Source: Microcaldota archaeon (GTDB lineage Archaea; Micrarchaeota; Micrarchaeia; Micrarchaeales; Micrarchaeaceae). Taken from it: a DNA stretch of 5,251 nt. The position numbers and the translations under genes were made by a program. Below the pieces are notes generated by a model. That model made no database searches. It was not told where the DNA came from and saw only the letters and a program-made list of their open reading frames with translations. The stretch spans positions 1 through 5,251 of the forward strand of contig JAJZLZ010000026.1 in the NCBI GenBank assembly GCA_021850375.1, written 5' to 3'. This document shows, in pieces, positions 1 to 5,064 of the stretch (position 1 is its first letter; each line of letters opens with the position of its first letter).

Positions 1-315
1 GGATATATTAAGCGTGGTATAAAAACGACAAAATTATTAGGTTATGAATACTCCCAAAAAAAAGGAACATATAAGATTTTCGGAGATTACTTCAAAAATA
101 GGGTAATACAAGATAAGTGGTTTGGATGGATGAAGATAAAGTATTTCCACCGGCCATTTAAGGATATGATGGGGCCAATAATAAAGTCCAATTTTAAGAT
201 ACTTGAAATTTGTGAGCCCACCCCTATAATACGGGCAAAAACAATTGACCCTTCACACTATTACAGGCACAGTAAAATACCGGTGTTTATAATATTTCTG
301 CTGCAGAAATCATAA
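1..315 (+). CDS. C-terminal part of a class I SAM-dependent methyltransferase (5' end outside the window)
   Basis: The frame is open from the first base to a TAA at 313-315, so at least 104 codons belong to a gene that begins upstream; the internal ATG at 130 is not the likely start. The visible part contains the stretch YFHRPFKDMMGPIIKSNFKI, then LEICEP, KTIDPSHYY and a C-terminal KIPVFIIFLLQK. This resembles the tail of Methyltransf_11/UbiE-like methyltransferases, in which a 'YYHRP..dY...L..aGF.i....EP' segment precedes a final beta-strand ('..iP.fl.f...K'). The SAM-binding motifs would lie upstream and are not in the window, so the substrate cannot be inferred. The family call comes from recognising the C-terminal pattern. 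It seems to be a separate transcription unit from the next gene, because a T-run and a new promoter follow. Confidence 0.7.
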   Translation, partial: GYIKRGIKTTKLLGYEYSQKKGTYKIFGDYFKNRVIQDKWFGWMKIKYFHRPFKDMMGPIIKSNFKILEICEPTPIIRAKTIDPSHYYRHSKIPVFIIFLLQKS

Positions 316-318
316 TTC

Positions 319-325
319 TTTTTTT
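319..325 (+). terminator. Oligo-T terminator after the methyltransferase gene
   Basis: A run of seven T (preceded by TTC) begins four bases after the TAA stop, with no stem-loop needed. Archaeal RNA polymerase commonly terminates at such T-runs. The position directly after a stop codon and before a new promoter fits, but T-runs also occur by chance in AT-rich spacers. Confidence 0.4.
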
Positions 326-355
326 GATAAATGCGCGTTTGATTGAGTTTGGCGC

Positions 356-386
356 TTTATATAACATTTAGCAAAGTCTTTAAATT
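356..386 (+). promoter_or_regulatory. Promoter region of the surface-protein gene with two TATA-like boxes
   Basis: Two TATA-like elements lie in the 99-bp spacer: TTTATATAA at 356-364 and CTTTAAATT at 378-386. Taking about 25-27 bp from box centre to start site, the second box predicts transcription starting near 408-410, only a few bases before the ATG at 415, so the mRNA would be almost leaderless. That agrees with the lack of a Shine-Dalgarno-like GGTGAT before this ATG, unlike the minus-strand genes. The first box would start transcription near 387 and give a leader of about 28 nt. Confidence 0.5.
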
Positions 387-414
387 TGGCATGGCAATAA
401 AATGTAGTGTTTGA

Positions 415-1470
415 ATGGCGTTAGGTAATAGGTTTGCTGCAGTAGTGATCATTGTAATTATTATAGTAATAGCTATTGTTTCATATCTTATATTTACGCA
501 TAAACCTGCAAATGTTGCCAACTCTACGAGCGCAAATTATTTCAATCTAAACGTTTCAAGCACTATAAACACCACAAGCACTAGCATTTCTACCACCATT
601 CTGACAACTTATACAACCACTGCGCCGCCCGCACCTAAGTATCCTGCCAACACGCTAGTATTTAGCTACGACACCTCTTTATCGTCCAATGTATCTGCAA
701 TAAATATACTAATAGAGCCGGGCGTCAATATCACAACATACGGCTATGAATTTATAGCCCTAAACAACTTCACAGACTACGGCAACATAAACACCACAAC
801 GCATCAAGCATACATGAATTTGAGCAGATCTTATGGAGGCGCAGGCGGAGGGGGAGGAGGCGCGAAATATAGCAACCTTAGTTTGTATAAAAATTATTCT
901 AATTTGGCAGATCCAGTATTTGGAAGCCGCGGCCAGAATACGACAGCTCTTGGGGGAAGAACAGGATCTAGCGGCCCAAATTCCACCAATGGATTTTATG
1001 GCAGCTCCGCCGGATTTTTGCAGATTAATAACTATCTAATAAGTTCATGGTCATCTGGGGGCATTTCTAATTTCCTATCCGGAGGATCGGGAGGAAATGG
1101 CGCAAACAGCGATAGCAATGGCGGAGGATCTGGCGGCGCAGGCGGGCTTGGAGTGTATATCCAGGCAAGTAATATATCCATATTTGGAAACATAGATACT
1201 TCAGGAGGCAGGGGAGGAAATGGCGCATGCAGCTATGGATACGACGGCGGCGGTGGCGGCGGGGGAGGAGGCGGCAGCATACTGCTTGCATATAAGAATT
1301 CGATAAAATTAAATAGATATTTAAATACTTCTGGCGGCGCAGGCGGGCTTGGAGATGTTGTATGCGATAATTTGACTACAAACTCCAGCTCTAATGGTGG
1401 GAGCGGAGGGGCTGGAGAGATATTGAAATATAAATATTCATCAGCGCCTATAGCATATAATGCAAGTTGA
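415..1470 (+). CDS. Membrane-anchored, glycine-rich, heavily sequon-containing surface protein (function unknown)
   Basis: This 351-aa protein has a short N-terminus (MALGNR), a strongly hydrophobic segment at about residues 8-27, then a Thr/Ser-rich stretch (about 36-70) ending in APPAPKYP. This suggests an N-terminal signal anchor, a stalk likely to be glycosylated, and an exported body. I count 17 N-x-S/T sequons along the exported part, the last being the final three residues (NAS), which supports an extracellular, N-glycosylated location. From about residue 141 glycine dominates (GGAGGGGGGA; a run of ten Gly at 278-287). Residues 222-351 form three imperfect repeats opening SGG(S/R/A)GG(N/L)G and carrying hydrophobic/Asn segments such as VYIQASNISIFGNIDTS (247-263); a similar EFIALNNFTDYGNINTT lies at 112-128. 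The pattern suggests a Gly-rich beta-solenoid or adhesin-like fold. Two cysteines (272, 317) could form a disulphide. I recognise no enzyme motif. The ATG start is chosen because the anchor begins immediately after it. Confidence 0.8.
   Translation: MALGNRFAAVVIIVIIIVIAIVSYLIFTHKPANVANSTSANYFNLNVSSTINTTSTSISTTILTTYTTTAPPAPKYPANTLVFSYDTSLSSNVSAINILIEPGVNITTYGYEFIALNNFTDYGNINTTTHQAYMNLSRSYGGAGGGGGGAKYSNLSLYKNYSNLADPVFGSRGQNTTALGGRTGSSGPNSTNGFYGSSAGFLQINNYLISSWSSGGISNFLSGGSGGNGANSDSNGGGSGGAGGLGVYIQASNISIFGNIDTSGGRGGNGACSYGYDGGGGGGGGGGSILLAYKNSIKLNRYLNTSGGAGGLGDVVCDNLTTNSSSNGGSGGAGEILKYKYSSAPIAYNAS
1078..1467 (+). repeat. Three tandem imperfect Gly-rich repeats within the surface-protein gene
   Basis: Protein units at residues 222-262, 263-305 and 306-351 (41, 43 and 46 aa) each start SGGxGGxG. 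At DNA level there is an exact 25-bp direct repeat (1129-1153 and 1330-1354, encoding SGGAGGLG in both places) and an exact 16-bp repeat, GGGAGGAAATGGCGCA, at 1089-1104 and 1212-1227. The spacings differ (201 and 123 bp), so the array is not a simple head-to-tail copy. It looks like duplication followed by drift, or recombination between Gly codon runs. Confidence 0.75.
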
Positions 1471-1487
1471 AACAACAGCTTGTGATA

Positions 1488-2645
1488 TCACGGCTGCATC
1501 CAGTCAATTTCATAGTATTCGTATTTGCTGCCCTCAAGGCTTATGCGCCTGACCTTATAGTAGGTGACCGCAGTCTCCCTGTCGGCTATTGCGATAACAA
1601 GTTCCATGCGCTCCTTTTTTGCCATATTTATTATTGCAGAAAGTTCGCTTCCCCCGATGTACTCCTCTTCGCTGATTGAAAGCATTCCAAAGCGCGGAGG
1701 AGAAGTGGTTGGAGATTCTATGTTGTTGTTTGCCCTGTGATATAAGATAAAGTCCATGTCCATCGCCTTGCGCCTGGTCTTCCCAGGTATTGCAAGAATG
1801 AATGTCTTGCGGACCGAATGCGCAACCCTTATGGCCCTTGCCCATTCAGATATCAAGAGCTTCGCATCCCTTGGAAAGACCTGTATGACATGCATTGAGT
1901 GGACCCATTTTTCCCCTTCAGACATTGGCTTTGCGCCCGGGAAATACACCCTAAAATGAGTCCCGAACTTAAATCCTGTCTTTATGACATAACCGCGACG
2001 CCTCCAGTCCTTGTATACCTCATATAGCTTCAAAAAGTCCTCTCTTCTCTTGAGTGCGATTTTTTTTATTTTACCCGGCGATACGTTTCTGATTTTCAAT
2101 GCTCCTGCCTCTAAGAGAAATATTGTTTCATATATGTCTAATTTATTGAACCGCCCATGTCCGCGGACCTTGTATGTGCCATACTGGCCAAACCAGTAGT
2201 CGTCGTATAGTGCCATTGCCGCTTTATCCTCTTCTATAATGGTTGTCAGATTCTCCTCGAAGAATATGCCGTCTGCTTTGTATTTTATAGGTCTTGGGGA
2301 GGACTTGTATATCTTTATGTTCGCGTCCTTGCTGCTGCGACGGCGCTCATCTTGGGTGTATCGTATTACAAGGCCCCTATCCCTCCAATCCTTGTATGTT
2401 GTGTAGCGCACCATCAGCTTGCTATTAAATTGCGATGCTAGGTGAGTAAAGCTGATTTGATTGCCATCCTCAAGGCACACGGCTTTTCTTGCGTCGATTA
2501 AGTATAGCGCCTCTTCGGGCCTCAAATAAAGCACGCCGCCAGATTTATTGCCGAAAAAACTGTCGAAGAGTATGTCCTTTGTGGACTGGTCGTCAACGTA
2601 AATTGCTTTGGTTTTGCCGTTAAAGGTTATGTCAAGCGCCATCAT
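1488..2645 (-). CDS. endA: tRNA-splicing endonuclease, three-unit fused (epsilon-2 type)
   Basis: EndA cuts both exon-intron junctions of precursor tRNAs, leaving ends for RtcB ligation. Ordinary archaeal subunits are about 180 aa (alpha) or 350 aa (alpha-prime). This 385-aa protein shows an extra N-terminal unit (about 1-115), a catalytic alpha unit (about 120-287) and a C-terminal beta-like unit (about 290-385). Fusion is supported by an internal duplication: YTTYKDWRDRGLVIR (81-95) matches YEVYKDWRRRGYVIK (208-222). The catalytic triad reads Tyr234 (FRVY), His249 (WVHSMHV) and Lys280 (RVAHSVRK), with the usual 31-residue His-Lys spacing. The first unit keeps the DWRxRG segment but lacks the HSVRK motif, as expected for a structural copy. 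This layout is that of the homodimeric epsilon-2 enzyme of ARMAN-2, which has broad substrate specificity (family knowledge). It is the last gene of the radA-dphB-endA operon; the ATG lies 1 bp after the dphB stop. A second ATG directly follows (2640-2642) and has better spacing (3 nt) from the GTGAT element, so the protein may be 384 aa. Confidence 0.93.
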   Translation of the reverse strand: MMALDITFNGKTKAIYVDDQSTKDILFDSFFGNKSGGVLYLRPEEALYLIDARKAVCLEDGNQISFTHLASQFNSKLMVRYTTYKDWRDRGLVIRYTQDERRRSSKDANIKIYKSSPRPIKYKADGIFFEENLTTIIEEDKAAMALYDDYWFGQYGTYKVRGHGRFNKLDIYETIFLLEAGALKIRNVSPGKIKKIALKRREDFLKLYEVYKDWRRRGYVIKTGFKFGTHFRVYFPGAKPMSEGEKWVHSMHVIQVFPRDAKLLISEWARAIRVAHSVRKTFILAIPGKTRRKAMDMDFILYHRANNNIESPTTSPPRFGMLSISEEEYIGGSELSAIINMAKKERMELVIAIADRETAVTYYKVRRISLEGSKYEYYEIDWMQP

Positions 2646-2646
2646 A

Positions 2647-3405
2647 TCACAAAATAGACTCCAGCGCCTCGCGCTCGATATCAGTTATATTTGATGGAAG
2701 AATTAGTATATTAGAGCCTAAATCCGTAGAAAGCTTCAAATCAGAGAGCTTTGCAAATTTTTTGTATGCGCCATCCCGCCCCATGTTGTGAAATAGCATT
2801 AGCATAGTGTTATTTGAGATTATGTTTTTCTTGTAGGCAAATTCTGCCTCTTCTAAAATCTTTACAGCCTGGCTTGGTGGCATTGAATCCATAGTCATAG
2901 GGTCTATGTCCAGCAGCAGTATGGTGTGCAGTTTGCGCTGCATATTAGTAAAAATAGTCTCATAAAAAGAAATCGGCTTGTAGTGCTCGCTCCATCTCGG
3001 TATTGTGCAGCACTGTCCGAACCTATAAAAGTCCAGCCCGCATTCGCCGATAATCGATGGTATTATTGATGATGCATGCAGGGTTTTTATTTTAACATCT
3101 TGCTTTTTAGCCTCTATGAATAGTATCTTATGCGTCGTAGCGATGAGCGGATCCCCGCCTATTAGTATTGCTATGTCATGCGATTTGGCCTTATTTATTA
3201 GCTCTTTTAGATGCTCCTCCATACCGCCCCGTTTTATGTTCCCTATCTTTTCGGGTGGAATTTGGAATTTTAGCGCAGTTATTGTGCGTGGATCTATTAT
3301 ACTGGTATAGGATTCTAATAGAACTTCGTCGCATTTCTTGCATATTTCAATTGCTCCTTGGGGCAATTCTTCATAAGATAGGCCGCTACCTACCAGATAG
3401 AGCAT
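2647..3405 (-). CDS. dphB: Diphthine synthase (EF-2 diphthamide methyltransferase)
   Basis: DphB uses S-adenosylmethionine to methylate the amino group of the 3-amino-3-carboxypropyl histidine on elongation factor 2, the second step of diphthamide synthesis in the cytoplasm. The 252-aa length is normal for the family. It belongs to the tetrapyrrole-methylase-like fold. Visible motifs are the N-terminal strand MLYLVGSGLSYEE, the SESYT-like LLESYTSII (29-37), the Gly-rich SAM loop GGDPLIATTH (83-92), HASSIIPSI (110-118) and YRFGQCCTIP (127-136), followed by LHTILLLDID (159-168). The later segment that in relatives reads roughly 'ARxGs' is HNMGRDGAY here (206-214), a moderately diverged version. 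It starts 4 bp after the radA stop and ends 1 bp before the endA ATG, so translation is probably coupled. A TGAT element formed by the radA stop codon lies 3 nt before the ATG. The start is well fixed by the family N-terminus. Confidence 0.93.
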   Translation of the reverse strand: MLYLVGSGLSYEELPQGAIEICKKCDEVLLESYTSIIDPRTITALKFQIPPEKIGNIKRGGMEEHLKELINKAKSHDIAILIGGDPLIATTHKILFIEAKKQDVKIKTLHASSIIPSIIGECGLDFYRFGQCCTIPRWSEHYKPISFYETIFTNMQRKLHTILLLDIDPMTMDSMPPSQAVKILEEAEFAYKKNIISNNTMLMLFHNMGRDGAYKKFAKLSDLKLSTDLGSNILILPSNITDIEREALESIL

Positions 3406-3409
3406 TATA

Positions 3410-4360
3410 TCATTCTCTTATTCCGTCTGGCGTTATCTTCATAACGCATTCCCCTTCAGGCATCTCTGGAGAATCTACAAGGCGCACGATTCGCTTCTCC
3501 TCCTTGCTTTTCTTTAGATACAGCCTCGTGGTCGCGGCATGGGCTAGTATGTTTCCACCTATTGGGGTGGTAGGATCGCCAAATAGTATGCCCGGATTGT
3601 CCATGACCTGGTTTGTTATGTACACAGCTAGCTTATGCTTGTCTGCGAGCATCTGCAGCTTGTGTATATGCTGGTTTAGCTTTTGCTGGCGCTCTCCAAG
3701 TGCGCCCCTGCCGACAAATTCGGACCTAAAGAGCGATGTGAGCGAATCTACGACTATGAGTTTTATGTTGTGCTCCTCAACCAGCTTATCCGCACGCTCG
3801 ATTGTGAGCAGCTGCTGGTTGGTTGTCATCGCCCTTACAACTATTATATTTTCAAGTGCCGCCTTTGCGTCCAGGCCCTTTGCCTTTGCGATGCTCTCTA
3901 TGCGCTCCGGCCTGAATGTGCCCTCGGTGTCTACAAAAAGCACGCCGCCATCAAGCCCGCCTTCCTCGCGCTTTAACTGCACATCTACGCTCAGCTGGAA
4001 CCCGAGCTGAGATTTGCCGCTTGCAAAGCGTCCGTATGCCTCTGTTATTGATTCGACCTCAACGCCACCTCCGATTAATTCATCTAGGCTCTTGGCGCTG
4101 GTTGTTATCCTACCTATCTCCTTGCGGCGCTCGTATATTGCACTGCCAGTCTGGTAGTCTATTGTAGTCGACTCCTTGGCCATCTGCACCGCCTTCTTTG
4201 CGGATTCAAGCCCGACCCCCGCCATCTCTACAAGCTCATGCGGAGTCATGGTCGCGACTTTATCTAGCGTGTCTACGCCTAATGATCGCAGCTTCTCGGC
4301 TGTAGTTTCGCCTATGCCTGGAAGGTCTTCTAGCTCTCTTGCGATCTTCTCCTTAGCCAT
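3410..4360 (-). CDS. radA: DNA repair and recombination protein RadA (RecA/Rad51 family)
   Basis: RadA forms ATP-dependent filaments on single-stranded DNA and drives strand exchange in homologous recombination. The 316-aa length is typical. An N-terminal helix-hairpin-helix domain (about 10-60: LPGIGETTAEKLRSLGV, MAGVGLESAKKA) precedes the RecA core. Walker A is GRFASGKS (110-117), the Glu-containing DTEGTFRPERI segment is at 144-154 (Glu146 as likely catalytic base), Walker B is LIVVDS (201-206), and the DNA-binding loop region with ITNQV (248-252) and GGNILAHAATTRLYLKK (268-284) is intact. DSPEMPEGE (296-304) is the usual ATP-cap segment. Two features are atypical: the position of the FxxA polymerisation motif reads YQTG (69-72), and Walker A has Arg111 and Ala113 where most RadA have GEFGSGKT. 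It is the first gene of the operon, behind its own promoter. Confidence 0.96.
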   Translation of the reverse strand: MAKEKIARELEDLPGIGETTAEKLRSLGVDTLDKVATMTPHELVEMAGVGLESAKKAVQMAKESTTIDYQTGSAIYERRKEIGRITTSAKSLDELIGGGVEVESITEAYGRFASGKSQLGFQLSVDVQLKREEGGLDGGVLFVDTEGTFRPERIESIAKAKGLDAKAALENIIVVRAMTTNQQLLTIERADKLVEEHNIKLIVVDSLTSLFRSEFVGRGALGERQQKLNQHIHKLQMLADKHKLAVYITNQVMDNPGILFGDPTTPIGGNILAHAATTRLYLKKSKEEKRIVRLVDSPEMPEGECVMKITPDGIRE

Positions 4361-4391
4361 AGAAATCAGTACTATGAATTTGAATGAATAG

Positions 4392-4408
4392 ATATTTAAG
4401 CTTAAATT
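4392..4408 (-). promoter_or_regulatory. radA operon promoter with overlapping 14-bp palindrome
   Basis: On the minus strand the sequence reads ATTTAAGCTTAAATAT, containing a TATA-like CTTAAATA centred near 4396. With about 26 bp to the start site, transcription would begin near 4370, giving a leader of about 10 nt. The 4394-4407 part is a perfect 14-bp palindrome. A TGAT (plus-strand ATCA, 4365-4368) lies 4 nt before the radA ATG and resembles the end of the archaeal Shine-Dalgarno GGAGGTGAT. Whether a regulator binds the palindrome is not known. Confidence 0.55.
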
Positions 4409-4487
4409 GCCCGAGTAGTTTAATTGTTATTTTATGCTTTGCGCCATATGAAAATGCATCTGGCACATAGGATAGTTTAGATTAACT

Positions 4488-4573
4488 TGAAATATAAAAG
4501 AGGAATAGGCCAGCGCGTAGATACACGCTGGCAAGACGACCAGTTTTTACGACCTTCTTTTTTAGAGAACCCG
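4488..4573 (-). ncRNA. Possible small RNA or terminator hairpin in the radA upstream spacer
   Basis: The 290-bp spacer 4361-4650 has no convincing gene. Within it, 4510-4531 forms a GC-rich stem (CCAGCG pairing with CGCTGG, extendable by GT/AC across one mismatch, loop AGAT on the plus strand). On the minus strand a TATA-like TTTTAAA lies at about 4596-4602, predicting transcription from about 4573, and T-rich sequence (CTCTTTTATATTT) follows the hairpin at about 4488-4500. Together this could be a short RNA of about 80 nt, or simply the 3' end and terminator of the gene ending at 4651. No C/D or H/ACA boxes were found, and boundaries are guesses. Confidence 0.25.
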
Positions 4574-4650
4574 TAATAGAGTAGCGAAGTATAGGTTTAA
4601 AATAGTTTCGAAATAGCGGAACTTTCCATAAAAATGGGATATTTACATAC

Positions 4651-5022
4651 CTACTCTCCACTGCCAAGCCGCTTATGAAGACCCATAAATAGCTCATTTA
4701 CCTTAGACCACTCAACGCTTCCTTCTTGTGCGCGGTTAAATCTTGCATTTATTAGGTCATCGTAGATTTTCCTAACGTTTTGATGCTCCAAAAACAGCAG
4801 CCTTTGGCCGTTTGATATTATGTCCATCTTCTCCCCTGAGACCCTAAAAGTAACGCTTTTATTATTCCCCTCCCGACCAGACATATCGCAGCGCAGTATA
4901 AGGATATTTCTAGAGTTTTCAATGTCCACTGTTTTAGCTGACCAGGATCTTGCGTTGCGTAATAGTTCTCTTATTGTTTTATCAGGATCCTGACTATTTT
5001 TGGCAAATTGTCGCAACGCCAT
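4651..5022 (-). CDS. Hypothetical small alpha/beta protein, 123 aa
   Basis: I do not recognise this protein. It is 123 aa, soluble, without signal peptide or membrane segment. The pattern suggests an N-terminal helix (DPDKTIRELLRNARSWS), then beta strands (RNILILRCDM, SVTFRVSGEKMDIISNG, QRLLFLE), then helices (NVRKIYDDLINARFNR, EWSKVNELFMGLHKRL). Coding is supported by its length, amphipathic patterning and a good translation start. I chose the ATG at 5020-5022 because a near-perfect Shine-Dalgarno, GGTGAT (plus-strand 5027-5032), lies 4 nt upstream; a GTG at 5034 would extend it by four residues but would bury that element. Its TATA box directly follows the tRNA gene. It is separated by 290 bp from radA, so it is probably not in that operon. 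No function is inferred. Confidence 0.75.
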   Translation of the reverse strand: MALRQFAKNSQDPDKTIRELLRNARSWSAKTVDIENSRNILILRCDMSGREGNNKSVTFRVSGEKMDIISNGQRLLFLEHQNVRKIYDDLINARFNRAQEGSVEWSKVNELFMGLHKRLGSGE

Positions 5023-5026
5023 TAAT

Positions 5027-5064
5027 ATCACCACATATAATATGTTTGAAAACTATTTTATATA
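5027..5064 (-). promoter_or_regulatory. Promoter and Shine-Dalgarno of the 123-aa protein gene
   Basis: The minus strand has TATATAAA at 5057-5064, which predicts transcription near 5033, and GGTGAT at 5027-5032 before the ATG at 5022. The leader would be about 11 nt, just enough to hold the Shine-Dalgarno. The TATA box starts at the base immediately after the tRNA discriminator base, so the two genes are packed without spare sequence. Confidence 0.6.

Noticed and set aside
833..1475. Open frames on both strands inside the Gly-rich gene (833-1039 plus; 1067-1291 and 1233-1475 minus)
   Set aside because: GGC/GGA runs give long stop-free Pro- or Arg-rich frames in other registers. They have no start signals and the membrane-anchored frame is far more protein-like.
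1482..1491. 10-bp palindrome GTGATATCAC between the convergent genes
   Set aside because: It overlaps the endA stop codon, is too short to form a stable hairpin and has no T-run, so I do not call it a terminator or operator.
3060..3075. TGATGATG resembling a C box of a C/D small RNA
   Set aside because: It lies inside the dphB coding region and no matching D box at proper spacing was found.
3168..4010. 280-aa plus-strand open frame antisense to radA and dphB
   Set aside because: It overlaps two clearly conserved genes, is rich in Ser/Cys/Leu without domain pattern, and is explained by the codon bias of radA on the other strand.
4482..4697. 71-aa minus-strand open frame in the spacer before radA
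   Set aside because: It overlaps the end of the better-supported 123-aa gene by 47 bp, has no Shine-Dalgarno or recognisable pattern, and runs through the GC-rich hairpin and T-rich stretch.
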